DNA of 64,000 nt from Helicobacter pylori (lineage in GTDB: Bacteria > Campylobacterota > Campylobacteria > Campylobacterales > Helicobacteraceae), in contig NZ_CP011486.1 of assembly GCF_001653455.1 (NCBI RefSeq), positions 1,178,001 to 1,242,000 on the forward strand, read 5' to 3'. Made by a program: the position numbers and the translations under genes. Below the pieces are notes generated by a model, which was not told the DNA's origin, did no database searches, and saw only the letters and a list, made by a program, of their open reading frames with translations. Below, piece after piece: positions 16,122 to 24,519 of the stretch (positions are counted from its first letter, which is position 1; the number at the start of each line of letters is the position of its first letter).

Positions 16122-16774
16122 AAAATTCCAACCGCCTTATTTATACGGACAATCTTGAAGAGAGTTTAGAAGAAGTTGCAAGCCTTTTTGAGCGCCACAC
16201 TAAATTCTACACCGAGATTATTGAAAAAGACAAAAAGGTGATCAAAACTTTTAACAAGGATTTTAAAATAGAGCATGCCAAAGAAGTGATTTCAAAGGCC
16301 CACCTCAAACACAGCGCATTGAACGCCTTTTTAATCGCTGCCCCTAGTTACGGGATAGAAGCCCAAAACGCGCTCTTAAAAATCTTAGAAGAGCCTCCGA
16401 ATAATGTTTGTTTTATCATGTTTGCTAAAAGCCCAAACCATGTTTTAGCCACCATTAAATCCCGCCTAATCAAAGAAGACAGACGCCAAAAAATCCCTCT
16501 AAAACCTTTAAATTTGGATTTATCTAGGTTGGATTTGAAAGATATTTATGCGTTTTTAAAGGAATTAGACAAAGAAAATTTTGATTCTAGAGAAAATCAA
16601 AGGGAAAAAATTGAAAGCCTGTTAGAGAGCATCAACAGATGTCAAATCTGTTTAAACGAGCAAGAATTGCAAGCCTTTGATTTAGCGATCAAGGCTAATA
16701 GCTCTTATTACAAGCTGAGCTACAATCTTTTGCCCTTGCTTCTAAGCCTTTTGCCTAAAAAGAGATCGCCATGA
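16118..16774 (+). CDS. holB: DNA polymerase III delta-prime subunit
   Basis: A 218-residue short delta-prime subunit. The family motif AQNALLKILEEPP is at about 87-99, followed by an ATIKSRL segment (about 116-122) where classical subunits have SRC. No Walker A is present, consistent with a non-ATPase clamp-loader arm, and the C-terminal domain is shorter than in E. coli. The protein positions the beta-clamp loader. It overlaps hobA and folP by 4 bp each. Confidence 0.85.
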   Translation: MKNSNRLIYTDNLEESLEEVASLFERHTKFYTEIIEKDKKVIKTFNKDFKIEHAKEVISKAHLKHSALNAFLIAAPSYGIEAQNALLKILEEPPNNVCFIMFAKSPNHVLATIKSRLIKEDRRQKIPLKPLNLDLSRLDLKDIYAFLKELDKENFDSRENQREKIESLLESINRCQICLNEQELQAFDLAIKANSSYYKLSYNLLPLLLSLLPKKRSP

Positions 16775-17913
16775 CTTTAAAACGCCTTAACCCTGATGCG
16801 TTAAAAAACGCCCTCCAAAAAATAGGCCCAGAAAAGATCGCAAAAGATCGCATGCACCAAAAAGGCGTTAGCTTGATCTTTGAAATCCAGCATTTGCCCT
16901 TAAGCGCTGCATTGATTTTAAAGCAAGAAGCCATCAGCGTTGGAGGCGATTTTGCCACGCCAAAAGATTGCATTTTGGCTAAAGAGCCTTTTTATGATGG
17001 GGTGTTGATTGTGAGCGCTAACCAATTAGAGCGCTTGATTGTGAAGTGTTATTCCCAACCCTTTGGGCTTAAACGTTTAGCGCAAGAATTAAAAAGCCAC
17101 CTCAAAGCCCCTAAACCTAACGCCCCACAGATCATGGCAATTTTAAACCTCACGCCGGATAGTTTCTACGAAAAGAGCCGTTTTAATAGCAAAAAAGCGC
17201 TTGAAGAGATTTATCAATTATTGGAAAAAGGCATCACGCTCATTGATATAGGCGCGGCCAGTTCAAGACCACAGAGTGAAATCATTGATCCAAAAATAGA
17301 GCAAGAGCGCTTGAAAGAAGTTTTACTAGAAATCAAATCCCAAAAACTCTACCAATGTGCCCATTTTAGCATAGACACCTACCATGCCAAAACCGCCCGA
17401 ATGGCTTTGGAGCATCATTTTTCCATCCTTAATGATGTGAGCGGTTTTAGTAGCGTTGAAATGCTAGAAGTCGCAAGGGATTACAAGCCTACTTGCATTT
17501 TAATGCACTCTCAAAAAACCCCCAAAGACATGCAAGAAAATGTGTTTTACCATAATTTATTTGATGAAATGGATCGCTTTTTTAAAGACAAGCTAGAGGT
17601 TTTAGAAAAATACGCGCTTCAAGATATTGTTTTGGATATTGGGTTTGGATTCGCTAAATTAAAAGAGCATAATTTGGCCTTAATCAAGCATTTAAGCCAC
17701 TTCCTCAAATTCAAAAAACCCTTACTGGTGGGAGCGAGCCGTAAAAACACCATCGGGCTTATCACTGGGCGTGAAGTTCAAAACCGACTCGCTGGCACTT
17801 TAAGCTTGCATTTAATGGCGTTGCAAAATGGAGCGAGCGTTTTAAGAGCGCATGACATTGATGAGCATATTGATTTAATCAAAGTGTTTAAGAGCTTGGA
17901 AGAAACGGATTAA
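16771..17913 (+). CDS. folP: Dihydropteroate synthase with N-terminal extension
   Basis: A 380-residue protein. The DHPS domain begins at about residue 113 with IMAILNLTPDSFYEKSRF. It continues with LIDIGAASSRPQSE, NDVSGF, and near the end VGASRKNTIG and RAHDIDEH, all expected for binding p-aminobenzoate and pterin diphosphate. It makes dihydropteroate in folate synthesis and is the sulfonamide target. About 110 extra N-terminal residues precede the domain, where E. coli has almost none. Their role is unknown. It is the last gene of the rppH unit. Confidence 0.92.
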   Translation: MTLKRLNPDALKNALQKIGPEKIAKDRMHQKGVSLIFEIQHLPLSAALILKQEAISVGGDFATPKDCILAKEPFYDGVLIVSANQLERLIVKCYSQPFGLKRLAQELKSHLKAPKPNAPQIMAILNLTPDSFYEKSRFNSKKALEEIYQLLEKGITLIDIGAASSRPQSEIIDPKIEQERLKEVLLEIKSQKLYQCAHFSIDTYHAKTARMALEHHFSILNDVSGFSSVEMLEVARDYKPTCILMHSQKTPKDMQENVFYHNLFDEMDRFFKDKLEVLEKYALQDIVLDIGFGFAKLKEHNLALIKHLSHFLKFKKPLLVGASRKNTIGLITGREVQNRLAGTLSLHLMALQNGASVLRAHDIDEHIDLIKVFKSLEETD

Positions 17914-17957
17914 ATAAAATTTTTGGCTTTGATTTTAATGAATGTTAGTTATTATGA

Positions 17958-18112
17958 AAAATGCTAAAAGTATTTTTAAGATTAAATAATAAAGAGCTTG
18001 ATTTTAATCAAGCGATAGCCTCGTTAAAAAAGCGATCTTTTAGGGTTAGGCGGGTTTTAGTTGGGGATTAAGGGGAGAATTATTTTAAAATACCCTCTAT
18101 CCCCTTAAGAGT
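17958..18112 (-). repeat. Dispersed intergenic repeat, copy 2
   Basis: Read on the minus strand the order is CTTAAGGGGATAG, GGGTATTTTAAAATAATTC, CCCCTTAATCCCCAAC, AGATCGCTTTTTTAAC, the palindrome GCTTGATTAAAATCAAGC (18013-17996), TCTTTATTATTT, then AATACTTTTAGCATTTTT. It matches copy 1 block by block, including the distal block. The palindrome plus T-rich tail could end transcription of the minus-strand gene at 18262-18723. Confidence 0.6.
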
Positions 18113-18261
18113 TTTATCATAAAATAAAATCTAGTTATCTATATTTAATTAAAAACAGAAACGGATTAATTTTTGTTTTTAATCCTAATGTTTAAGATGA
18201 TAGATCTTTAATCTTTTAAACCCAAACACTAAAGATGTTTGGGGATTTCTGCTTGGGTGGT

Positions 18262-18723
18262 TTAAAGAACCACATCCATCGTTGAAGCGTTATTATAAGC
18301 GTTTTGATAGCGTTGCAAAAAATCGTTATGGTTGGTAGCGTTAAAAGTTTGTAGGGCTTTCTTGTGCAAGCCATTCACCGGTTGTTTGGGAGCGCTTTCC
18401 ACTTCTTTAGAGAATTTCCCGTTATAAAAATCCGTCAAGCTATAAAGCGATTGGGCCGCAAGGCGTTTTTGGCTCTCATCCATTCCTGCCGTCGCCCTTA
18501 AAAAAGCCTCATACTCCCTATCGCTCATCAATTCTAAAACCAAAAAGCCATAAGTCTCTCGCTTGTCAGGGTTAAAGGGGAGGTTTTCTGTAAGAGCGTC
18601 TTTTTTTTCTCGCTCTGCTTTTTCTACGCCTTCAACAGGGGCTAAATCCTCTTTAGGAGCGCTTTTTGAATTTAAAAGCCCATAGAGGTTAGAATCAAAT
18701 TGGTTGATAGAAGAAACGGCCAT
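18262..18723 (-). CDS. Unknown protein with sigma54-type promoter, likely flagellar
   Basis: A 153-residue hydrophilic protein without signal peptide or membrane helix. No named domain is recognised. A helical core (FLVLELMSDREYEAFLRATAGMD) is flanked by low-complexity charged ends, a layout common in flagellar export substrates, scaffold proteins and chaperones. The upstream -24/-12 element (18760-18774) places it in the RpoN class, which in H. pylori is almost entirely flagellar. I recall an RpoN-dependent gene of unknown function at this genome position. The role in motility is inference from the promoter. Confidence 0.6.
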   Translation of the reverse strand: MAVSSINQFDSNLYGLLNSKSAPKEDLAPVEGVEKAEREKKDALTENLPFNPDKRETYGFLVLELMSDREYEAFLRATAGMDESQKRLAAQSLYSLTDFYNGKFSKEVESAPKQPVNGLHKKALQTFNATNHNDFLQRYQNAYNNASTMDVVL

Positions 18724-18759
18724 GCGAATTTCCTAGAATTGAATTTTACGATGATTTAA

Positions 18760-18774
18760 GCAAAATCCATTCCA
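18760..18774 (-). promoter_or_regulatory. Sigma54 (RpoN) -24/-12 promoter
   Basis: On the minus strand the site reads TGGAATGGATTTTGC followed by TT. The GG and GC dinucleotides are separated by exactly 10 nt, as in the TGGCAC-N5-TTGC consensus. It lies 37 bp upstream of the start codon at 18723, leaving a 5' UTR of roughly 25 nt. Confidence 0.75.
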
Positions 18775-18880
18775 TAATGAGACGAAGTTACTGCAAATAT
18801 TTTCCAACAAAAGACTTAAAAAGCGCCAGATTAAAAGAGTTTTCTAATTGTCTCCAGCGTTTAAACCCTTAAAAAAGGGT

Positions 18881-19002
18881 CTAGGAGTTTATTTTCAAAA
18901 AGGATTCGTGTTTTTATGTTTTCATATTTCTATTAAGGAGTCTTGAAATGCTGAAGCTTTCTAGAATAAATTCTAGATAAAAACAAAGGCAAAAACTCCT
19001 AG
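18881..19002 (+). promoter_or_regulatory. Structured non-coding leader with mini-ORF
   Basis: CTAGGAGTTT (18881-18890) is perfectly complementary to AAACTCCTAG (18993-19002). Between them lies a strong ribosome binding site AAGGAG (18935-18940) before an 11-codon ORF (ATG 18948 to TAA 18980, peptide MLKLSRINSR). The palindrome TCTAGAATAAATTCTAGA spans the end of this ORF. The right arm ACTCCT can also pair with the mini-ORF ribosome binding site. Competing pairings of this type are seen in attenuators and translation-coupled riboregulators. No consensus -10 is obvious on the plus strand. On the minus strand TATAAC lies near 19012-19007. Confidence 0.4.
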
Positions 19003-19080
19003 AACATTGTTATAACATGATTTGATAAATTAATGCAACTTTTATGCATTTAGAGCTGAAAAACTTTAAGTCTTAATTAG

Positions 19081-19110
19081 AGATTTTAGGTTAAACTACC
19101 CCTAAAATCT
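19081..19110 (+). terminator. Perfect hairpin just before the EamA gene
   Basis: AGATTTTAGG and CCTAAAATCT form a 10-bp perfect stem around a 10-nt loop, followed by TTATT. It ends only 19 bp before the ATG, so it is either an attenuator-type terminator in the leader or a stem controlling ribosome access. Confidence 0.55.
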
Positions 19111-19129
19111 TTATTGATGAGTAAAAGGC

Positions 19130-20038
19130 ATGCGTAATACCATTTTATTTGGCGTTTCAATGATACTCTTGGCGAATTTATGCTTTGGGATCATGAGCGC
19201 GTTTGTTAAAATCACAGCGGATTATTTTTCCCCTATGGAAAATGTGTTTTACCGCTCCATTACCATGACGCTTTTACTTTTGCTCGTCTATCCTTTCAAG
19301 CCCTACCGCATAAGGAGTTACAAGCAAGGCGGTTTTAAAAAACTCGCTTTTAGGGTTGTTGTGGGGGGTTTAGCGATGCTAGCGTTTTTTTATAATATTG
19401 AAAAAATTTCGCTCGCCACCGCAACGGCTTTCTCGCAATGCGCGCCTATTTATACGGTGCTTCTTTCTCCTTTGCTTTTGAAAGAAAAGCTCAAAAAAAG
19501 CGCATTAATTTCCGCATGCATTGGGCTAGTGGGCGTGGTGCTCATTTCAGATCCTAGCGTGGAAAATGTAGGGCTAATTGAAATTATTATGGGTCTATTG
19601 AGTGGGGTCTTTGTGTCTTTGGCGTATATCACTTTAAGGGATTTGAGAGAGTATTACGACAAGCAAGCCGTGATTTTAGCGTTCGCCTTTGGCATGAGTA
19701 TTCTTGGGTTAGCGGGCATGTTCATTGACATTCCTTTTTTATCCACAGGCATTCACATGCCCAGAAAAGAAGATATTTTGTGGATTTCTTTAATAGGGAT
19801 TAGCGGGACTTTAGGGCAGTATTTCTTAACCTATGCTTACATGAACGCTCCTGCTGGGATCATTGCCCCCATTGAATACACCCGCATTGTTTGGGGGCTT
19901 TTGTTTGGGCTGTATTTAGGCGATAAATTTTTGGATCTTAAAAGCTCTTTAGGGGTGGCTTTGATTTTATTTTCAGGCTTACTCATCGCCTTGCCCGCTC
20001 TTTTAAAAGAATTAAAAAATTATAAATCATGCAACTGA
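19130..20038 (+). CDS. EamA/DMT-family transporter
   Basis: A 302-residue membrane protein with about 10 predicted helices arranged as two EamA repeats. The first repeat contains FVKITADYFSPMENVFYRS and ATAFSQCAPIYTVLLSPLLLKEKL; the second ends APAGIIAPIEYTRIVWGLLFG with the usual Pro-Glu in helix 9. The drug/metabolite transporter family exports or imports small metabolites; the substrate is unknown. The ATG is 1 nt after AAAAGG, too close for normal initiation, and a 6-codon ORF from the ATG at 19117 overlaps it, so initiation may depend on the leader. It overlaps the next gene by 10 bp. Confidence 0.82.
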   Translation: MRNTILFGVSMILLANLCFGIMSAFVKITADYFSPMENVFYRSITMTLLLLLVYPFKPYRIRSYKQGGFKKLAFRVVVGGLAMLAFFYNIEKISLATATAFSQCAPIYTVLLSPLLLKEKLKKSALISACIGLVGVVLISDPSVENVGLIEIIMGLLSGVFVSLAYITLRDLREYYDKQAVILAFAFGMSILGLAGMFIDIPFLSTGIHMPRKEDILWISLIGISGTLGQYFLTYAYMNAPAGIIAPIEYTRIVWGLLFGLYLGDKFLDLKSSLGVALILFSGLLIALPALLKELKNYKSCN

Positions 20039-21273
20039 ACCCCTTACAAAGCGCGCTGTTATATTTTAATTTCTTTATTTATCCGGCGAAAAAAACAAGG
20101 AGCTTTGATTTAAACGATTTGATTTTTATTGTCATGGCTTTTTTAGTCCTGGCTTTAGGGTTATGGATGAGCGAAGAAATTTCTATCAGTTACAATGAAG
20201 CGAAAGACTTTTTTTATAGCAACGCTTGGTTTGTTCAAATCGCTCAAAAAAGCACGGAAATCTTGGGTCAAAACGATTTAGCGTTAAGATTGCCTTTTTT
20301 ACTCTCTCACATCACCAACATGTTTTTATTCTATCTCATAGGGCGAAACCTTTTAAAAAAGCCTAAAGACGCCCTTTATGTGGTCTTAACTTACGCTTTA
20401 TTGCCTGGAGTGAATCTCTTTGCAATCTTGTTATCTAAAAGCGTGTTAGTGTTAAATCTTGGGCTTTTAATTAGCTATTTGCATGTCAAAACCCAAAAAA
20501 TCCCCTATTTAGCCATTGGCGCTTGCTCGTTTTTAGACGGTGCGTTCGTTCCCCTTTTACTAGGGGTTGTTATCTACGCTTTAAAAAGGCGCTACTTTAA
20601 AAGCGCGATCTTTGCTTTGGTTTGTTTGGGTGTGAACACCGCTCTTTTCAATGACAATTTTAAGGGCTTGCCCAGTGGGTATTTTATAGACACTTGCTTG
20701 GAACTCATGCTTTTGTATTCGCCCTTATTTTTTCTCTACTACCCTTATACGCTCTATAAAGCCCTTTTTGATAAAAAGCCATCGTTATTAGCGTTTATGA
20801 GCACGAGCGGTTGGCTTTTCCCTTTGCTTTTGAGCATGCGCCAAGAAATAGATTTGAAAACTTTCGCCCCCCTAGCTTTAATCGGTTTGCCCTTATTCAT
20901 TAAAAGCGCTTTAAATAGCCTTAGGGTGCGTTTGAAGGAATTTAGGGGGCAGTATTATTTGCGCGTTTTTAGCCTGTATCTTTTAATGCTCACTGAAACG
21001 CTCTTTTTGTGGGGGAGTAAAATTTCTGGCGCTAATGAAAAATTATTAAACCGGCATTTTTTAGCCAAAGAAGTCGCTATAGCTTTGCAATTAAGAGGCA
21101 TCCATCAAATCCGCACCAATGACAAACAACTCGCTTTAAGGCTTCAATTCTATGGCATTAAAGAAGGGGGGAGATTGAGACTGATGAACACCAAGATTTC
21201 TAAAAAACGCCCGGATATTAAAATCATCTACGCTGATAAAATTCTACAATCCTATAGTTTGGTGCACCATTAA
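20029..21273 (+). CDS. Polytopic membrane protein, GT-C glycosyltransferase-like
   Basis: A 414-residue protein with about 9-10 hydrophobic helices and a short soluble C-terminal tail. After the first helix the loop SISYNEAKDFFYSNAW carries acidic residues. ILGQNDLALRLPFLLSHITNMFLFYLIGR resembles the ArnT/PMT-type segment that follows the first periplasmic loop in GT-C enzymes. This suggests a lipid-linked sugar transferase, but the catalytic Asp/Glu pair cannot be assigned with confidence and the acceptor is unknown. It overlaps the EamA gene by 10 bp, so the two are coupled. Confidence 0.6.
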   Translation: MQLNPLQSALLYFNFFIYPAKKTRSFDLNDLIFIVMAFLVLALGLWMSEEISISYNEAKDFFYSNAWFVQIAQKSTEILGQNDLALRLPFLLSHITNMFLFYLIGRNLLKKPKDALYVVLTYALLPGVNLFAILLSKSVLVLNLGLLISYLHVKTQKIPYLAIGACSFLDGAFVPLLLGVVIYALKRRYFKSAIFALVCLGVNTALFNDNFKGLPSGYFIDTCLELMLLYSPLFFLYYPYTLYKALFDKKPSLLAFMSTSGWLFPLLLSMRQEIDLKTFAPLALIGLPLFIKSALNSLRVRLKEFRGQYYLRVFSLYLLMLTETLFLWGSKISGANEKLLNRHFLAKEVAIALQLRGIHQIRTNDKQLALRLQFYGIKEGGRLRLMNTKISKKRPDIKIIYADKILQSYSLVHH

Positions 21274-21350
21274 CCCATTCTTTAAAAAGCATTTTATCTA
21301 AAGAATGATAAAATACACTCTAAAAATAAATAAAATACGCGAGAAAAATC

Positions 21351-21902
21351 ATGAGACTCAAACTAACCCATATAAACCATATAAGCCATAAGATTGCCAA
21401 CGACTTTACCCATTCAAAACTATTAGAATTAAAAGCCCCTAGGGAATTGTTGTGCACCTTGATAGAAGAAATTTTGGAAAAAAGCGTTAAAAAAGAAAAC
21501 GCCATAGATGAGCAAGCCAGAGAGCTTTTAGAAGAAAACACGGACGAAATAGAATTCATGCGCATGGACGAAAGGCAACTTTTTTGGATGATTAAAAGAC
21601 AAATCGCTCAAAAAGAAGGCTTTCATTTGTTCTGGGAAGAAAGGTGCAACGATTTATCGCACCAGATTTTGAATAAAATCTTAGATGAAGATTTGATCAT
21701 GTTTAGCGTGTCGGAGAATTTGATAAGAAACTTGATTTACAAATCCATTGACACCTATTCTAAAGCGTATGAAAGCATTGAAAACGAAGTGCATGAAAAA
21801 ATCAAGCATTACAAACGCAAATTGCCCGTAGGGAGCGATGAATACGAGCTTGTGTTTGAAAGGCTCTATGAAGAAGAATTAAGACGCAAAGGCTTTTTGT
21901 AA
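21351..21902 (+). CDS. DUF507-family protein
   Basis: A 183-residue soluble, highly charged helical protein. It matches the DUF507 layout: two homologous helical halves (for example ELKAPRELLCTLIEEILEK in the first and EDLIMFSVSENLIRNLIYKSI in the second) and a basic C-terminus ending EELRRKGFL. The function of DUF507 is unknown. The stop TAA overlaps the carA ATG (TAATG), indicating translational coupling. Confidence 0.75.
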   Translation: MRLKLTHINHISHKIANDFTHSKLLELKAPRELLCTLIEEILEKSVKKENAIDEQARELLEENTDEIEFMRMDERQLFWMIKRQIAQKEGFHLFWEERCNDLSHQILNKILDEDLIMFSVSENLIRNLIYKSIDTYSKAYESIENEVHEKIKHYKRKLPVGSDEYELVFERLYEEELRRKGFL

Positions 21903-23029
21903 TGGTCTCTCTCTATTTAGAAAACGGGCTTTTTTTGCAAGCGCAAAGTTTTGGGGCTAGTGGCACGCAAGTGGGCGAGCTTGTTTTTAACACTTCCATG
22001 AGCGGCTATCAAGAAGTCATTAGTGATCCTAGCTATAAGGGGCAATTTGTGGTTTTTAGCATGCCAGAAATTGGGGTCGTGGGCACCAATTCTAAAGACG
22101 ATGAATCCTTTTTTTCATGTGTAGGGATTTTAGCGCGCCATTACAACGAATTTTTTTCTAACTCAAGGGCGGATTTTAGCTTGAGCGCTTACTTGAAAGA
22201 GCGCGGCGTTTTAGGGATTTGTGGGGTTGATACTAGGAGTTTGATTAAAATTTTACGCCATCATGGGTGCTTGATGATGGTGGCTTCCACGATAGAGCAT
22301 GATAAAAACACGCTTGAAGAGATTCTAAAAAACGCCCCTAGAATTTCTCACTCTCCCTTAGTGTCTAGCGTTTCCACACAAAAAATAATAACCCACGAAC
22401 GCGCGACTTTTGATTTCAAAACCTTAGATTACAAGCCTTTTGATAAAAAAACCTCTCATAAAACTATCGCTGTGCTAGACTTTGGGGCTAAGGGCAATAT
22501 CTTAAATGAGCTTCAAAATGTGGGGTTAAAAGCCCTTATTTACCCGCACCACACCAAAGCTAACGAGCTGATTAAAGCTTATGAAAAAAAAGAAATCCAT
22601 GGGATTTTCCTCTCTAACGGGCCAGGCGATCCTTTGAGTTTGCAACAAGAAATTGGAGAAATCAAACAACTCATTGGCGCTAAAATCCCTATGTTTGGCA
22701 TTTGTTTGGGGCATCAATTGCTCTCTATCGCGCAAGGCTACCCCACCTATAAGCTCAAATTTGGTCACCATGGGAGCAACCACCCCGTTAAAAACCTAGA
22801 AACAAACGCCGTTGAAATCACCGCACAAAACCACAACTACTGCGTCCCTGAAGCCATTGAAAACATCGCTATTATCACGCACCGAAACCTTTTTGACAAC
22901 ACCATTGAAGGCGTGCGCTATAAAAACGCCCCCATCATCTCCGTCCAGCACCACCCAGAAAGCAGCCCCGGCCCTAAAGAAAGCCATTATATTTTTAAAG
23001 AATTTGTGAAATTGTTAGAGGGTTTTTAA
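21902..23029 (+). CDS. carA: Carbamoyl-phosphate synthase small (glutaminase) subunit
   Basis: A 375-residue CarA. The N-terminal domain contains FNTSMSGYQEVISDPSYKGQ. The C-terminal class I glutamine amidotransferase domain contains the oxyanion/nucleophile motif GICLGHQLL (catalytic Cys) and QHHPESSPGPKES (catalytic His/Glu). It supplies ammonia to CarB for carbamoyl phosphate used in pyrimidine and arginine synthesis. In this window carB is not adjacent. It is translationally coupled to the DUF507 gene. Confidence 0.95.
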   Translation: MVSLYLENGLFLQAQSFGASGTQVGELVFNTSMSGYQEVISDPSYKGQFVVFSMPEIGVVGTNSKDDESFFSCVGILARHYNEFFSNSRADFSLSAYLKERGVLGICGVDTRSLIKILRHHGCLMMVASTIEHDKNTLEEILKNAPRISHSPLVSSVSTQKIITHERATFDFKTLDYKPFDKKTSHKTIAVLDFGAKGNILNELQNVGLKALIYPHHTKANELIKAYEKKEIHGIFLSNGPGDPLSLQQEIGEIKQLIGAKIPMFGICLGHQLLSIAQGYPTYKLKFGHHGSNHPVKNLETNAVEITAQNHNYCVPEAIENIAIITHRNLFDNTIEGVRYKNAPIISVQHHPESSPGPKESHYIFKEFVKLLEGF

Positions 23030-23133
23030 GGGTTTTTAAAGCAACGCCCATAGAGATTGAAAGCGCTTTAAAAATAGATTTAAATCTTTTTATTAAAAAA
23101 TCTCGCATTTACCCTAAATTGGTTTTGATGCAA

Positions 23134-23169
23134 TACTATTCTCTCGCAATAATTATTATTGTTATTGCG
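23134..23169 (+). promoter_or_regulatory. amiF promoter with palindromic operator (Fur-box-like)
   Basis: A -10-like TACTAT (23134-23139) is followed by the perfect palindrome CAATAATTATTATTG (23147-23161). That differs from the H. pylori Fur consensus TAATAATnATTATTA only at its two end bases. An outer inverted repeat CGCAATAA / TTATTGCG (23145-23152 and 23162-23169) overlaps it. The position at or just after the likely transcription start suits a repressor. Iron/Fur or acid-responsive control of amidases is known in this species; the identity of the factor here is inferred. Confidence 0.5.
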
Positions 23170-23194
23170 ACAAAACTTTTTAGAAGGAGTTATT

Positions 23195-24199
23195 ATGGGA
23201 AGTATCGGTAGTATGGGCAAACCTATTGAAGGGTTTTTAGTGGCAGCCATTCAGTTTCCTGTGCCAATTGTCAATAGCCGTAAGGATATTGAAAACAACA
23301 TTGAAAGCATTATTAGAACCTTGCATGCGACTAAGGCGGGGTATCCGGGAGTGGAGCTTATCATTTTCCCTGAGTATAGCACGCAAGGTTTGAATACCGC
23401 TAAGTGGCTCAGCGAAGAATTTTTGCTAGATGTCCCCGGTAAAGAGACAGAGCGATACGCTCAAGCGTGTAAAGAGGCGAAAGTTTATGGTGTTTTTTCA
23501 ATCATGGAACGCAATCCTGATTCTAACAAAAACCCCTACAACACCGCCATCATCATTGATCCGCAAGGTAAAATCATTCTAAAATACCGCAAGCTATTCC
23601 CATGGAATCCTATTGAACCATGGTATCCTGGGGATTTAGGAATGCCTGTGTGCGAGGGGCCTGGTGGATCAAAATTGGCCGTGTGCATTTGCCATGATGG
23701 CATGATTCCAGAGCTCGCTAGAGAAGCGGCTTATAAAGGGTGCAATGTGTATATCCGCATTTCAGGCTATAGCACTCAAGTCAATGATCAATGGATTTTA
23801 ACTAACCGCTCTAACGCATGGCACAATTTGATGTATACCGTGAGCGTGAATTTGGCCGGCTATGATAATGTCTTTTATTACTTTGGCGAAGGGCAAATCT
23901 GTAACTTTGATGGCACGACCCTTGTTCAAGGGCACCGCAACCCTTGGGAAATTGTAACTGGGGAAATCTATCCTAGAATGGCAGACAACGCCCGCTTAAG
24001 CTGGGGATTAGAAAACAACATTTACAACTTAGGCCATAGAGGGTATGTGGCTAAACCGGGCGGAGAACATGACGCAGGCTTAACCTACATCAAAGACTTG
24101 GCCGCCGGTAAATACAAATTGCCTTGGGAAGATCACATGAAAATCAAAGACGGCTCTATCTATGGCTATCCTACCACCGGTGGGCGTTTTGGGAAATAA
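23195..24199 (+). CDS. amiF: Formamidase
   Basis: A 334-residue nitrilase-superfamily enzyme that hydrolyses formamide to formate and ammonia, an ammonia source in the stomach. The triad is visible: Glu60 in IIFPEYS, Lys133 in KYRKLFPW and Cys166 in [12 protein letters not shown], matching the published AmiF residues. The ATG at 23195 is chosen because the ribosome binding site AGAAGGAG lies 6 nt upstream and the product then has the standard length; the frame is open 12 codons earlier. It is monocistronic, with a terminator after it and an operator-like palindrome before it. Confidence 0.96.
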   Translation: MGSIGSMGKPIEGFLVAAIQFPVPIVNSRKDIENNIESIIRTLHATKAGYPGVELIIFPEYSTQGLNTAKWLSEEFLLDVPGKETERYAQACKEAKVYGVFSIMERNPDSNKNPYNTAIIIDPQGKIILKYRKLFPWNPIEPWYPGDLGMPVCEGPGGSKLAVCICHDGMIPELAREAAYKGCNVYIRISGYSTQVNDQWILTNRSNAWHNLMYTVSVNLAGYDNVFYYFGEGQICNFDGTTLVQGHRNPWEIVTGEIYPRMADNARLSWGLENNIYNLGHRGYVAKPGGEHDAGLTYIKDLAAGKYKLPWEDHMKIKDGSIYGYPTTGGRFGK

Positions 24200-24218
24200 C
24201 CCCTAACCTTATATTTTT

Positions 24219-24262
24219 GCTAGAACCTACCTTAAAAGGTTCTAGTTTCCCCATTTTTTAAA
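24219..24262 (+). terminator. amiF terminator
   Basis: CTAGAACCT and AGGTTCTAG form a 9-bp stem around an 8-nt loop, followed by TTTCCCCATTTTTT. Confidence 0.75.
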
Positions 24263-24294
24263 CAATGAGAGAATATTGAAAAGATTTATCCCTA

Positions 24295-24519
24295 TTGGAT
24301 AAAGGCAAAGTCAAATCAATAAGAAATTATTCTCATCTCTTATTTTTCAATCCCAAAAGAATTTTTATAATCAACTATCAGTCATCTAACATGCTAACTA
24401 TCCATACATTTGCCAACAAAGAAGTGAAAAACGATTTCACGCATTCCTTATGCATTTTTTTATACGATTTTATACGATTTGAAAACATGGAACAAACGCT
24501 AAAAATCATCGTTAGTTAA
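24295..24519 (+). CDS. Doubtful small ORF
   Basis: A 74-codon frame from a TTG without a recognisable ribosome binding site; an internal ATG at codon 33 is an alternative. No family is recognised. The part HTFANKEVKNDFTHSLCIFLYDFIRFENMEQ looks protein-like, but its YDFIRF portion comes from a tandem 10-bp duplication (TATACGATTT twice, 24461-24480). It overlaps the tail of the minus-strand small membrane gene by 8 bp. It is probably a decayed gene or chance. Confidence 0.2.
   Translation: MDKGKVKSIRNYSHLLFFNPKRIFIINYQSSNMLTIHTFANKEVKNDFTHSLCIFLYDFIRFENMEQTLKIIVS

Noticed and set aside
18780-19129. Type I toxin-antitoxin locus of the AapA/IsoA kind in the leader region
   Set aside because: The only peptide with a good ribosome binding site is MLKLSRINSR, far from the known Lys-rich toxin sequences, and no antisense promoter with a consensus -10 is clear.
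19117-19137. Six-codon ORF MSKRHA overlapping the EamA start as a real leader peptide
   Set aside because: It is very short and without a ribosome binding site; kept only as a remark on the odd start region.
22526-23009. Extra open frames on both strands inside carA
   Set aside because: They lie fully within a well-supported gene with catalytic motifs in the main frame.
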